From positions 372,001 through 436,000 of the forward strand of contig NZ_JAKRFI010000002.1 of the NCBI RefSeq assembly GCF_022348165.1: 64,000 nucleotides of DNA. Reading direction: 5' to 3'. A program made the translations under genes and the position numbers. Positions 44,732-53,573 of this stretch are shown piece after piece. The DNA is from Halomonas sp. McH1-25. Lineage in GTDB: Bacteria; Pseudomonadota; Gammaproteobacteria; Pseudomonadales; Halomonadaceae. A model generated the notes under the pieces. The model had not been told where the DNA came from, did not search any database, and saw only the letters and a list, made by a program, of their open reading frames with translations. The first letter of the stretch is position 1. Every line of letters begins with the position of its first letter.

Positions 44732-45178
44732 ATGACCTCCCACTTCGATGCCAGCCGTGAGTCCCTGATGGCACCCGACAGTCATGTCGAGGGGTTCCGC
44801 AAGGCTCGGGATGCCCGTCGCACGGAGCTGTTCGAGGATTATGTCGAGCTGATCGATGATCTGATCGGCGAACAGGGCGAGGCGCGCCAGGTCGATATCG
44901 CCCGGCGTCTCGGTGTGACCCAGCCGACGGTGGCCAAGATGCTCAACCGACTCGTCGAAGAGGGGTTGATCGTCAAGCGTCCCTATCGTGGGCTCTTTCT
45001 GACGAAAGCGGGAGAAGGATTGGCAGCGGCGAGCCGTCGCCGTCACATGATCGTCGAAGCCGTGCTATGCCGTATGGGCGTGAGTGCCGACACTGCACGT
45101 ATCGATGCCGAGGGCATCGAACATCATGTCAGCGGCGAGACATTGGCTGCGTTCGAGCAATTCCTGAAAGAAACCTGA
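44732..45178 (+). CDS. mntR: Manganese-responsive transcriptional regulator MntR
   Basis: 148-residue DtxR-family repressor. The winged helix (about 50-95: [21 protein letters not shown]) is nearly the E. coli MntR text. The metal-binding dimerisation region includes [10 protein letters not shown] and [10 protein letters not shown]. With Mn2+ bound it should repress uptake genes. A near-perfect MntR box precedes the ABC transporter just downstream. Start at 44732 is assumed; 44768 is an alternative. Confidence 0.93.
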   Translation: MTSHFDASRESLMAPDSHVEGFRKARDARRTELFEDYVELIDDLIGEQGEARQVDIARRLGVTQPTVAKMLNRLVEEGLIVKRPYRGLFLTKAGEGLAAASRRRHMIVEAVLCRMGVSADTARIDAEGIEHHVSGETLAAFEQFLKET

Positions 45179-45245
45179 GCGACATCGAGCCATACAGTTA
45201 AGGCTGAGATTGCGGGCCTTGACGTGTGACACGGTTTTGCCTAGT

Positions 45246-45265
45246 TATATAGCAAAGGCTATATA
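45246..45265. promoter_or_regulatory. MntR operator before the manganese ABC transporter
   Basis: TATATAGC-AAAG-GCTATATA is an exact 20-bp inverted repeat with the AAAG centre. It matches the known E. coli MntR box pattern (ACATAGCAAAGGCTATGT). It overlaps or follows a plausible promoter (TTGACG at 45219-45224, TAGTTA at 45242-45247, 17-base spacing) 28 bases before the transporter gene, so Mn-MntR would block transcription. Confidence 0.88.
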
Positions 45266-45292
45266 GTTTAGCCAGGGTCAGCTGGAGAGACG

Positions 45293-46324
45293 ATGAAGCA
45301 AGGGTTGGTATGGGGGCTATTGGTGTTCCTGTTGCTGGGGGCATCCTCGAGTCAGGCGCAGCAGGCACCGCCGCCACTCAAGGTTGTGGTTACCATTGGC
45401 ATGCTCGGCGACGTGGCCGAGCATGTCGGAGGCGATTGCGTCGAGGTAACGGCCCTCATGGGGCCGGGGGTCGACCCGCACCTCTACCAAGCGAGTGCCA
45501 GGGATGTGTACACCCTGCAGAAAGCGGACCTCATTCTTTATTCGGGATATACCCTGGAAGGCCAGCTCGGTGAGGTGCTGGAGCGCTTCGGTGAGATCAA
45601 ACCCACGCTTGCCGTGGCCCCCGCCTCCATCGACAGAGACGCCCTGATTACCGTTCAGGGCAGCTACGGTATCGACCCCCACCTGTGGATGGCCGCCGAC
45701 CTGTGGGCACAGACCATTCCGACCGTTGCCGAGGCACTGATCGAGCAGCGGCCGAGCTGCGAAGCGTTGATTCGGCGCAATGCCAAGGATTATGCCGCCC
45801 AGCTCGAGGCGCTGCACGAGTGGATCGAGGCCAGTATCGCGACGATTCCCGACACGCAACGCATCCTGGTCACCGCCCATGACGCCTTCAACTACTACGG
45901 GCGTGCCTACGGTATCGAGGTGGCCGGCATTCAGGGCATCAGTACGGCAACCGAGACCGGAATCGCGGATATTCGTGAAATGGCCGATGTCGTCGTCGAG
46001 CGCAAGGTGCCGGCCATGTTCGTCGAAAGCACCATCAATCCGCGGACCGTCCAGGCCGTGGTCAACGCCGCCAGGCAGCAGGGCCAGCCGGTGTCGATCG
46101 GAGCGCAGCTCTACTCGGATGCCATGGGGGAGGCCGGTACGGCCGGCGGGACCTACCTGGGCATGCTCTATTTCAATACCCGGCACATCGTCGAAGCACT
46201 GGGTGGCAGGCTGCCTGCCTTGCCCGACGCCTTGAATGGCTGGGCACAGCGGTGGGATATCGCCATCGACCAAACACATGAGGACGCCCCGAGGCCTGAT
46301 GACGCGAAAGGGGCGCATTCATAG
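45293..46324 (+). CDS. Metal ABC transporter substrate-binding protein (TroA/MntA-like)
   Basis: 343-residue cluster A-I binding protein. A signal peptide ends near AQA (about 20-23). Four metal ligands can be placed: H63 (DPHLY), H130 (DPHLW), H196 (TAHDAFNYYG) and D276 (LYSDAMG). This His-His-His-Asp set is TroA-like, whereas strict Mn receptors such as PsaA use Glu at the third spot. The operator and neighbouring mntR still argue for manganese. First gene of a four-gene operon. Confidence 0.93.
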   Translation: MKQGLVWGLLVFLLLGASSSQAQQAPPPLKVVVTIGMLGDVAEHVGGDCVEVTALMGPGVDPHLYQASARDVYTLQKADLILYSGYTLEGQLGEVLERFGEIKPTLAVAPASIDRDALITVQGSYGIDPHLWMAADLWAQTIPTVAEALIEQRPSCEALIRRNAKDYAAQLEALHEWIEASIATIPDTQRILVTAHDAFNYYGRAYGIEVAGIQGISTATETGIADIREMADVVVERKVPAMFVESTINPRTVQAVVNAARQQGQPVSIGAQLYSDAMGEAGTAGGTYLGMLYFNTRHIVEALGGRLPALPDALNGWAQRWDIAIDQTHEDAPRPDDAKGAHS

Positions 46325-46334
46325 GACCGTGAAT

Positions 46335-47135
46335 ATGGCAGAGCTGCATGAGCCGAACCTGGCGCTGCATGTCGAAGACCTGACCGTCAGTTACCAGAGC
46401 AAGCCGGTGTTGTGGGATATCGACTTCGATGTTCCGCCCGGTGTGATGGCCGCCATCGTCGGCCCCAATGGTGCCGGCAAGAGCACCCTGATCAAGAGCG
46501 TGTTGGGGCTGGTCCCCGCAGTTGCGGGCCACGTCACGCTGTTCGGTCGGCCCTACAAGGAGCAGCGCCGACGCGTAGGCTACGTGCCGCAGCGCTCCAG
46601 TGTCGACTGGGATTTTCCTACCACCGCGCTGGACGTGGTCACCATGGGACTTTATGGCCGCCTGGGATGGCTGAAGCGCCCAGGCCGGCGCGAGCGCCAG
46701 GAAGCCATGCAGGCGCTGGAAAAGGTAGGCATGCAGGACTTTGCGCAGCGCCAGATCAGCCAGCTATCCGGCGGGCAGCAGCAGCGGGTATTTCTCGCCC
46801 GGGCCTTGGTCCAGAACGCCGACGTCTATTTCCTCGACGAGCCCATGGCGGGGGTCGATGCCACCACTGAAAAGGCTATCGTCGATATCCTGCGGCGGCT
46901 GCGTGACGAGGGCAAGACCGTGATCGTGGTGCACCATGACCTGCAGACCGTGCGGACCTATTTCGACTGGCTGCTGTTGCTCAACGTGCGCGTCATTGCC
47001 CAGGGCGAGGTCGCTGATGTCTATACCGCGACTAACCTGCGCAAGGCCTACGGTGGACAGATTGCCCTGCTCGACGAGAGCGCATTTCTGCCGCCGCAGG
47101 AGCGTGACGTGCCGGTGACCGAGAAGTTGCCATGA
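46335..47135 (+). CDS. Manganese-type ABC transporter ATP-binding protein
   Basis: 266-residue ABC ATPase. Walker A is GPNGAGKST, the signature is LSGGQQQR, Walker B is VYFLDEPMAGVD, and the switch histidine is in VVHHDL. The insert VPQRSSVDWDFP is typical of Mn/Zn/Fe chelate-type members. Start at 46335, ten bases after the receptor gene; the frame continues upstream inside that gene. The stop overlaps the permease start (ATGA). Confidence 0.95.
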   Translation: MAELHEPNLALHVEDLTVSYQSKPVLWDIDFDVPPGVMAAIVGPNGAGKSTLIKSVLGLVPAVAGHVTLFGRPYKEQRRRVGYVPQRSSVDWDFPTTALDVVTMGLYGRLGWLKRPGRRERQEAMQALEKVGMQDFAQRQISQLSGGQQQRVFLARALVQNADVYFLDEPMAGVDATTEKAIVDILRRLRDEGKTVIVVHHDLQTVRTYFDWLLLLNVRVIAQGEVADVYTATNLRKAYGGQIALLDESAFLPPQERDVPVTEKLP

Positions 47136-48277
47136 CGATGCTCGATTGGTTGCAGGACTACACCATCCAGAATGTCGTGATCGGGGCGGCCTTGCTGGGA
47201 TTGATCAGTGGCGTGTTGGGCAGTTTTGCCGTGCTGCGCAAGCAGAGCTTGCTCGGCGATACACTCTCTCACGCGGCCCTCCCCGGTATATGTATTGGCT
47301 TCATCATTGCCGGTACCCGCAACATCGGCAGCATTCTGCTCGGTGCTCTCGTCTCCGGGGCGCTGGCGGCGCTACTGATGGTGGTGTTGACCCGCAACAG
47401 TCGGCTCAAGACCGATGCCGGCCTGGGCATCACGCTAAGCACTTTCTTCGCCCTTGGTGTAGTACTGCTGACTCACATCCAGGGCATGAACAATGCCTCG
47501 CAGGGTGGTCTCGATTCCTTCCTGTTCGGCCAGGCCGCCGCCACCCTACGCAGCGATCTATGGATCATGGGCGGCATTACTGTCGCTGCCCTGGGGTTGG
47601 TGGCGTTGCTGTGGAAGGAATTCAAGCTGGTTTCCTTCGACCCGGGATTCGCGGCCTCACTGGGCCTGCCCGTAGTCTGGCTGGAAGTGCTGCTGACGGT
47701 GATGATCGCCCTGGCCGTGGTGGTGGGGCTGCAGATGGTCGGCGTCGTGCTGATGGCGGCCATGGTCATCGCGCCGGCAGTCGCGGCACGCCAGTGGAGT
47801 CATCGGCTGGAGGGCATGGTCACCCTGGCGGCCATTATCGGCGTGTGCGGCGGCGTCTTCGGCGCCCTGCTAAGCGCCCTGTCGCGCGGACTTGCTACCG
47901 GGCCGTTGATCATTCTCAGCGTATCGAGCGTGGTCATCGTCTCGCTACTGTTCGCACCGGGGCGCGGCTTCCTGTGGGAGGCCGTGCGGCTGCGGAGAAG
48001 CCGTCGGCGCCTGCGCTACCAGCAGGTACTGACCACGCTCTACCAGCTCGCCGCTCACCATGCCGATTCCGCCTACCGCTCGGGACAGGGCATGATCGAT
48101 ACCTACCATGGCACCAGCACCCAGCGAGCCCTGCACAAGCTGCATCGCCGAGGCTACGTCGAGCGCCATGCAGCACCACCGCAAGAGCCGGGCCGGGCGG
48201 GCCAGTGGGTGCTGACCCCAGCGGGCATCAGTGAAGCCGAGCGCATCCTCGAGACGCTGGGGCGGGAGGAAATCTGA
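47132..48277 (+). CDS. Metal ABC transporter permease with C-terminal winged-helix domain
   Basis: 381 residues. The first 285 form an ABC-3 (ZnuB/MntB) permease with eight or nine helices; SLLGDTLSHAALPGI is the family motif. About 90 further residues follow, resembling a winged-helix of the DtxR or MarR kind (RQQVLTTLYQL-like helix, STQRALHKLHRRGYVE, WVLTPAGISEAERIL). Such fusions occur in some Mn/Fe transporters. The tail could sense metal or bind DNA. ATGA overlap with the ATPase, and TGATG overlap with the next permease. Confidence 0.92.
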   Translation: MTMLDWLQDYTIQNVVIGAALLGLISGVLGSFAVLRKQSLLGDTLSHAALPGICIGFIIAGTRNIGSILLGALVSGALAALLMVVLTRNSRLKTDAGLGITLSTFFALGVVLLTHIQGMNNASQGGLDSFLFGQAAATLRSDLWIMGGITVAALGLVALLWKEFKLVSFDPGFAASLGLPVVWLEVLLTVMIALAVVVGLQMVGVVLMAAMVIAPAVAARQWSHRLEGMVTLAAIIGVCGGVFGALLSALSRGLATGPLIILSVSSVVIVSLLFAPGRGFLWEAVRLRRSRRRLRYQQVLTTLYQLAAHHADSAYRSGQGMIDTYHGTSTQRALHKLHRRGYVERHAAPPQEPGRAGQWVLTPAGISEAERILETLGREEI

Positions 48278-49407
48278 TGCTGACGGCCGTCTTCGATAAC
48301 ATTCCCTTGATGATCATGCTGGTCGGCATGCTGGTGGGCATCGCCTCGTCATTGGTCGGCACCTTCCTGGTCCTGCGCGGCTCCAGCATGCTATCCGATG
48401 CCATTGGCCATTCCATCGTGTTCGGTATCGTCGTCGTCTGGCTGCTGACGCACCAGCAAAGTGGCCCTATCCAGATCGTGGGGGCGGCACTCACCGGTAT
48501 CCTGACGGTGTTCTTGACCGAGTTGCTCGTCAGCACGCAGCGAGTGAAAAAGGATGCCGCCATCGGCCTGGTCTTCCCGGTGCTGTTCTCCATCGGCGTG
48601 CTGTTGCTCAACCTGTACGCCCGCGATGTGCATATCGATACCCATACCGTGCTGCTGGGTGAAATCGGCTTCGTGTGGCTCGACACCGTAACGTTGGGCG
48701 GTTATCGCGTTCCGCAGTCATTGCTGTCGATGGGCGGCATGACCCTGCTCAACGGGCTTTTCGTGCTGCTGTTCTACAAGGAGCTCAAGCTTGCCACCTT
48801 CGATGCGCCCCTGGCGAAGGCGCTGGGTTTTGCGCCCGGCGTGCTGTTCTATGCGCTGCTGATGCTGACCAGTGGCACCGCCGTAGCGGCGTTCGATGCC
48901 GTGGGAGCCGTGCTGTTCGTGGCTTTCGTTATCGTGCCCCCCTCTACGGCCTATCTGCTGACCAACCGGTTATGGCTGATGTTCGTTTACGGCACGCTGG
49001 TCTCGGTGCTTTCGAGTGTGTCCGGCTACTACCTGGCGGTAATGTGGGATGTGTCGATCGGCGGCATGATGGCTGTCATGACTGGCGTATTCCTGCTGCT
49101 GGCCTTCCTGGCAGGCCCCCATTATGGCCTGCTCGCCCAAGTGGCGAGGCGGCGAGGGCAACGGCGCTTGAACGAGAACCGGACCCTGGCTGTCCACCTG
49201 TACAATCATGAAGGCGAGCCGGAACAGGCGGTCGAGAACGTCACCCAGGCGTTACGCGAACACCTGCACTGGGATACCGCCAAGGCGCGGCGCGTGGTGC
49301 AGCGAAGCCGTGAGCAGGGGCATATCCTCCTGCAGGGCGAACGCTTGCACCTGACCCCTGCTGGACGTGCCATCGCCCGGGAAATCCTCGAACCGACGCA
49401 GCTATGA
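48277..49407 (+). CDS. Second metal ABC transporter permease with C-terminal winged-helix-like tail
   Basis: 376 residues. An ABC-3 permease core of about 285 residues includes MLSDAIGHSIVFGI and TSGTAVAAFDAVGAVL. A C-terminal tail of about 90 residues carries helix-turn-helix-like text (ALREHLHWDTAKARRVVQRSREQGH, then LHLTPAGRAIA). It likely forms a heterodimeric channel with the first permease. Start overlaps the previous stop by one base. Both subunits carry the extra domain. Confidence 0.9.
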   Translation: MLTAVFDNIPLMIMLVGMLVGIASSLVGTFLVLRGSSMLSDAIGHSIVFGIVVVWLLTHQQSGPIQIVGAALTGILTVFLTELLVSTQRVKKDAAIGLVFPVLFSIGVLLLNLYARDVHIDTHTVLLGEIGFVWLDTVTLGGYRVPQSLLSMGGMTLLNGLFVLLFYKELKLATFDAPLAKALGFAPGVLFYALLMLTSGTAVAAFDAVGAVLFVAFVIVPPSTAYLLTNRLWLMFVYGTLVSVLSSVSGYYLAVMWDVSIGGMMAVMTGVFLLLAFLAGPHYGLLAQVARRRGQRRLNENRTLAVHLYNHEGEPEQAVENVTQALREHLHWDTAKARRVVQRSREQGHILLQGERLHLTPAGRAIAREILEPTQL

Positions 49408-49516
49408 TACTCACGGGTGGGGCGGTATGCGTTGAGTCTGCGCTATAGTGGGCAATGTTAAGGTTTGTTAGGCCTGCCCAACCGGGGCGCATTGCCAACT
49501 TGTCAACGGGGGCGCG

Positions 49517-50290
49517 ATGACACACCAGGACTACCTGCATGAACTGATCGCGAATGCCAGCGAACGGCTCACCACGCCACTGGACGTCAAAGACGTGCAT
49601 GCGCTGCGTCTGACCTGCAAGCGTCTGCGTGCAGCCTGGCAGTTACAGCGTATCGACCTGCCGCGCAAGGCGGTGAAGGCCCGGGAAGAGAACCCCAAGA
49701 CGCTTGCCAAGTCGTTGGAAGGCTCGCGGGAAACGGCGGTTCGTCATGCCATGCTGGGCTGGGTGATGCCGCGTGTCGAATCGCGCTTGCGTCCGCCCCT
49801 GGCGCGCCTACGGGCGTCGATGGCGGCCCAGCTCGACAAGCAACCCATCGATGCGGACCGACAAGCGTTGTTGGCCGCCTTTGAGTACGAGACACAGCAG
49901 TGGGATGCCGAACCACTGACGCAGAAGCGGACCAGGAAAGGGCTCAAGCAGACTCGCAGCAAGGTGCAGCGTCTGGCCAAGCGGAGTGCAAAAAGCCGTG
50001 AAGTCGCTCAGTGCCACCGTTGGCGCAAATGGGTGAAATACCTGACCTATCAGCAGGAGATGCGCGCAGCCGTCGAGGGCAAGCCCGGCAAGGATGCGCA
50101 TGATCGTCTCAAGAAGCTTGCCAAGCGCCTGGGGCGCCAGCACGATCTGGCGAATCTCAATGCATGGGTGAAGGAGACGGACAAGCTCGACGATGCTACA
50201 CGTCAGGCGCTGGCCGCTGTACTGGATCGGCTCGCCGAGGAGCAGTTGGACAAGGCGCTACGCCAAGGCAGGAAGCTTGGTTGGCTGTGA
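49517..50290 (+). CDS. CHAD domain protein
   Basis: 257 residues forming the helical, histidine- and arginine-rich CHAD fold: VHALRLTCKRLRAAW near the N-terminus and RWRKWVKYLTYQ in the second half, the two conserved basic repeats. CHAD proteins bind polyphosphate or sit with triphosphate tunnel enzymes. No CYTH domain is present. GGGGGCGCG precedes the ATG. It is not in an obvious operon. Confidence 0.85.
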   Translation: MTHQDYLHELIANASERLTTPLDVKDVHALRLTCKRLRAAWQLQRIDLPRKAVKAREENPKTLAKSLEGSRETAVRHAMLGWVMPRVESRLRPPLARLRASMAAQLDKQPIDADRQALLAAFEYETQQWDAEPLTQKRTRKGLKQTRSKVQRLAKRSAKSREVAQCHRWRKWVKYLTYQQEMRAAVEGKPGKDAHDRLKKLAKRLGRQHDLANLNAWVKETDKLDDATRQALAAVLDRLAEEQLDKALRQGRKLGWL

Positions 50291-50307
50291 TCCGTGATGC
50301 AGGCGTC

Positions 50308-50523
50308 TCACAGCGACCGGCCACGTGTACACGAGACGCGGCGCGGCTTGTTTCGGCCTATCTCGCCCAGCGCCAGCAACCAGACCAGCGGGCCCGCAGC
50401 GAGGATGACCAGCAGGCCGGTCCATGTTCGGCACAGATGCGCAATACGCCGTCGGGCATGCAGGCCTCGGGTGATGACGAAGCCAATGTGGGCCCAGACG
50501 AGAAGTATGGGCAACGCGCTCAT
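50308..50523 (-). CDS. Small hypothetical membrane protein
   Basis: 71 residues with two hydrophobic helices (about 2-18 and 35-53) separated by a basic loop (RGLHARRRIAHLC), ending in a basic tail. AGAGGAA lies about ten bases before the ATG. It is convergent with the CHAD gene. No family is recognised. Confidence 0.5.
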   Translation of the reverse strand: MSALPILLVWAHIGFVITRGLHARRRIAHLCRTWTGLLVILAAGPLVWLLALGEIGRNKPRRVSCTRGRSL

Positions 50524-50877
50524 GATGCTTCATTCCTCTGTGGTGATGTGATCGACCGGTAGGCTCAGGGAGCAGCAAACCAGTTACGGCTAAGGGCTTG
50601 CGTGCAACATTCCTGGGTTATCGGCCAGTCTGGCTAAAAATTGACCAATAAATCGTGCCGTTGCAGGCCGCATGGCTTGACTCTCCCCCCGCAGTGCTTT
50701 CCGTCAATGACAGCCTATCCATTTTGGATGTCGAATCGATGACCGTGGCGTGGTGAATCCATGACCGGAAAAGCGCCGAAAGGCCAAGCGTCATCGACTC
50801 TTCAACCCACTGTCGTCTCCCCGTCATGAAGTCCCGAGAAGCTATGTCGAGCACAGCCAACGACGTGAGGAAACGGC
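50524..50877. promoter_or_regulatory. Intergenic region before the glycosyltransferase gene
   Basis: 354 bases without a convincing gene, expected to carry promoters for the small membrane protein (minus) and the glycosyltransferase (plus). A small palindrome GTCA-A-TGAC lies near 50703. No Pho box or other named operator is recognised. GTGAGGA precedes the glycosyltransferase start. Confidence 0.35.
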
Positions 50878-52032
50878 ATGCGTATCGCCATGGTCAGCGA
50901 AACCTGGGCCCCGGATATCAATGGTGTCGCCCATACTCTGGGACACATCAGTCGCGAGCTGATCCAGCGAGGTATGCAGGTCCAGTTGATACGCCCGACG
51001 CCGCAGATACCCACGCAAGCGGAAGGCATGGAGCACGAACTGCAGGTTCGAGGCATTCGCGTACCGCGCTATACGGACGTACAGATCGGAGTGCCGTCGC
51101 GCCGGGCCATGGCCGCGCTATGGCGTCATGCCAGGCCGGATGTCATCTATGTCGCCACGGAAGGGCCACTGGGCTGGTCGGCGCTGAACCTCGCCCGGCA
51201 TCTGGGCATTCCGGTAGTCAGCGGCTTTCATACCAACTTCGACCATTACGCCGGCGATTATGGCGTCGGCTGGATGAAGCGTCCGGTATGCACGGTGCTG
51301 CGCCATTTCCACAATCGCACTCAGGCTACGCTGGTGCCCACTGCGCAGCGCGCCGCCGAGTTGAGGATGCTGGGCTTCAAGAATGTGGAGGTTCTCGGGC
51401 GCGGTATCGACGCCGACCATTTCGGGCCTCACCGGCGAGACAGTGAACTGCGCCGCACCTGGGGCGTGACCGAGCAGCAGCCCGTGGCGCTGCATGTCGG
51501 TCGCCTGGCCCAAGAGAAGAACCTCACTCTGCTGGCCGAAGCCTTCGAGGCCATGCAACGTTGCCAGCCCGACCTGCTGCCGGTCCTGGTCGGCGACGGC
51601 CCACAGCGCGCCGCCCTGCAGAAGCGCCTGCCCAATGCCATCTTCACCGGCTTCGTCGATAGCGACACCTTGGCCCGCCACTACGCCAGCGCCGATATGT
51701 TCGTATTTCCCTCGATGTCGGAAACCTACGGCAACGTGGTCAACGAGGCCATGGCCAGCGCCCTGGGTGTCGTTGCCTTCGACTACGCCGCCGCCGCCGA
51801 GGTGATCGAGCACGACCGCACAGGAATAGTGGTGCCGTTCGGCGACGAGCGGGCCTTCATCGACGCCGCCGTGGCGCTGTGTCAGCAGCCGGTGCGCTAT
51901 TCCCAACTGGGCAATGCCGCGCGGCTGCGCGTCGAAAGCCAACGCTGGTCGCACATCGCCGACCAATACCTGGACATTCTGCGCCAGACACTGGAGACGG
52001 TTCATGGTAAACCGCAGCTTTCCCGTATTTGA
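50878..52032 (+). CDS. GT4 family glycosyltransferase
   Basis: 384-residue GT-B glycosyltransferase. The N-terminus VSETWAPDINGVAHTLGH and the FHTNFDHYAGDY segment match the GT4 subgroup that makes glycolipids (SqdX/MgtA-like). The C-terminal domain has GRLAQEKNL and the ExxE-type SETYGNVVNEAMASALGV. The donor is probably a nucleotide sugar and the acceptor a lipid. It overlaps the PAP2 gene by 29 bases. It shares the locus with a second GT4 and a lipid-flippase-like gene. Confidence 0.87.
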   Translation: MRIAMVSETWAPDINGVAHTLGHISRELIQRGMQVQLIRPTPQIPTQAEGMEHELQVRGIRVPRYTDVQIGVPSRRAMAALWRHARPDVIYVATEGPLGWSALNLARHLGIPVVSGFHTNFDHYAGDYGVGWMKRPVCTVLRHFHNRTQATLVPTAQRAAELRMLGFKNVEVLGRGIDADHFGPHRRDSELRRTWGVTEQQPVALHVGRLAQEKNLTLLAEAFEAMQRCQPDLLPVLVGDGPQRAALQKRLPNAIFTGFVDSDTLARHYASADMFVFPSMSETYGNVVNEAMASALGVVAFDYAAAAEVIEHDRTGIVVPFGDERAFIDAAVALCQQPVRYSQLGNAARLRVESQRWSHIADQYLDILRQTLETVHGKPQLSRI

Positions 52033-52567
52033 ACGCCTCGATCTGGTCGAGTGGCAAGCCTGCCGTCGCCTGGCCGTGTTCTGCCACTATCGCCCGCTGC
52101 TGGCCTTGCTGCGCCTGGCCAGCCGACTCGGCGACTGGCCGGCCTGGGTAGTGCTGATCGGCTGCCAGCCCTTGATTCATGGCAATGCCGGGTGGCAGAT
52201 CGCCGTGCAGTTCGGAGTGACGGCCGTGGTCGCGATCACCGTCTATCGTCTGCTCAAGACGCGCCTGTGTCGCGAACGCCCGTTCATCACCTTTACGGCG
52301 ATACCCTGTACGATGCCGCCGCTGGATCGCTATAGCTTCCCCAGCGGCCATACCCTGCACGCGGTGAGTTTCACCACCCTGACCGCTGCCACCGCGCCCT
52401 GGCTGCTGCTCGTCGTCGCCCCGCTGGCGGCGCTGATCGCGGCCTCGCGGGTGGGCCTGGGCTTGCACTACATGAGCGACGTGGCGGCTGGCGCCCTGAT
52501 CGGCCTCGTATTGGCCAAGGTCAGCCTGTGGCTGTATCCGGTCACGTTGACGACCGCGGTACTTTGA
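52004..52567 (+). CDS. PAP2-family phosphatase
   Basis: 187-residue membrane phosphatase with the three PAP2 motifs: KTRLCRERPF, PSGHT and SRVGLGLHYMSDVAAG. About five helices are seen. It would remove phosphate from phosphatidic acid or an undecaprenyl pyrophosphate-type lipid. The start at 52004 lies within the glycosyltransferase 3' end, implying coupling. It converges with the next gene; only three bases separate the stop codons. Confidence 0.87.
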   Translation: MVNRSFPVFERLDLVEWQACRRLAVFCHYRPLLALLRLASRLGDWPAWVVLIGCQPLIHGNAGWQIAVQFGVTAVVAITVYRLLKTRLCRERPFITFTAIPCTMPPLDRYSFPSGHTLHAVSFTTLTAATAPWLLLVVAPLAALIAASRVGLGLHYMSDVAAGALIGLVLAKVSLWLYPVTLTTAVL

Positions 52568-52570
52568 TGG

Positions 52571-53569
52571 CTAACGGTGCAACGACGGGCGTCGACGGGA
52601 GAGGAACTGGCGGTGAAACAGGCAGGCGAAGACAGGCGCACCGGCCAGCAGATAGAAATGGAAGGTCACGAAGCGCCAGATCAGCACCGCCACGGAGGCC
52701 TGTGACAGGCCGATCAGGGGAGTCAGCAAGGCCGTCGAAGTGAGTTCCGCACCGCCCAGGCCACCCGGCAGCATGCTGGCCTGTCCTGCCGCCATCGATA
52801 GCATCTGGACCAGGAACGTCCACGCCCAGGCCACGTCATGGCCGAGCCCTTCGATGACCAGATAGAGTACGCTGTAGCGCAGCAGCCAATGGATACAGCA
52901 CAGCACAAAGATCAGCGCCAGCCGACGCCGGGACAGGCCGAGCGTGGCGAGCAGGGCGCGACGAAAACGCAGCAGGCGGCGTGCCATGACGAAGCGCAGG
53001 CGCCAGGGCAGGCGCAGCCGCTCGAGCCACTGGCCGCTGGTCGCGAGAAAGCGTGAGGTGTGACGCAGCCACAACCACGCCAGGGCCAGCACGACGCTGA
53101 GCAGACCGATCGATATGCCGATCAACCCCTCGAGGCGGGAATCGAGCAAGGCCATCGTGGCATACACGGCGACCAGCAGCAGCGCGACCAAAAAGAATAC
53201 CAGGTCGGTCAACTGGTCGGCGGCGAATACCGCCGTGGCGCGAGGTGCCGGAATCCCGCGCCGGACCAGCAGGCCATACAGCGTGACCGGCCCGCCACTG
53301 CCGCCAGGCGTGGCACAGAAGGCGAATTCGGTGGCCATCACCGTCGCCAGAGCCTGGGATGGGCTCACGGCATGGGCATGTTCCGCCAACAGCAAGCGTA
53401 GCCGGCAGGCATTGATGACCCAGCACAGGCCGATCATCCCCAGCATGAGCGCCAAGGTGCCAGCGGGAAAAACCAGCAAGGTACCCAGCAGCGCCGGCCC
53501 GCCGATGAAGAACGGAATGGCCAGCGCCACGGCCAGCGCTACGGGCAACAGCCACAACGCATGGCGCAT
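52571..53569 (-). CDS. Lysylphosphatidylglycerol synthase-like membrane protein (UPF0104/AglD type)
   Basis: 332 residues with about eight membrane helices. The motif CATPGGSGGPVTLYGLL and later MLPGGLGGAELTSTALL are the family hallmarks (flippase part of MprF and relatives). No lysyl-transferase domain is present, so it is a membrane translocase-like protein of unknown lipid. The ATG at 53569 lies four bases after the upstream glycosyltransferase stop, so the two are co-transcribed. Confidence 0.85.
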   Translation of the reverse strand: MRHALWLLPVALAVALAIPFFIGGPALLGTLLVFPAGTLALMLGMIGLCWVINACRLRLLLAEHAHAVSPSQALATVMATEFAFCATPGGSGGPVTLYGLLVRRGIPAPRATAVFAADQLTDLVFFLVALLLVAVYATMALLDSRLEGLIGISIGLLSVVLALAWLWLRHTSRFLATSGQWLERLRLPWRLRFVMARRLLRFRRALLATLGLSRRRLALIFVLCCIHWLLRYSVLYLVIEGLGHDVAWAWTFLVQMLSMAAGQASMLPGGLGGAELTSTALLTPLIGLSQASVAVLIWRFVTFHFYLLAGAPVFACLFHRQFLSRRRPSLHR

Positions 53570-53573
53570 GGCG

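Noticed and set aside
50690-50760. Pho box before the glycosyltransferase
   Set aside because: GTCAATGAC is a short palindrome and does not make the repeated CTGTCAT pattern.
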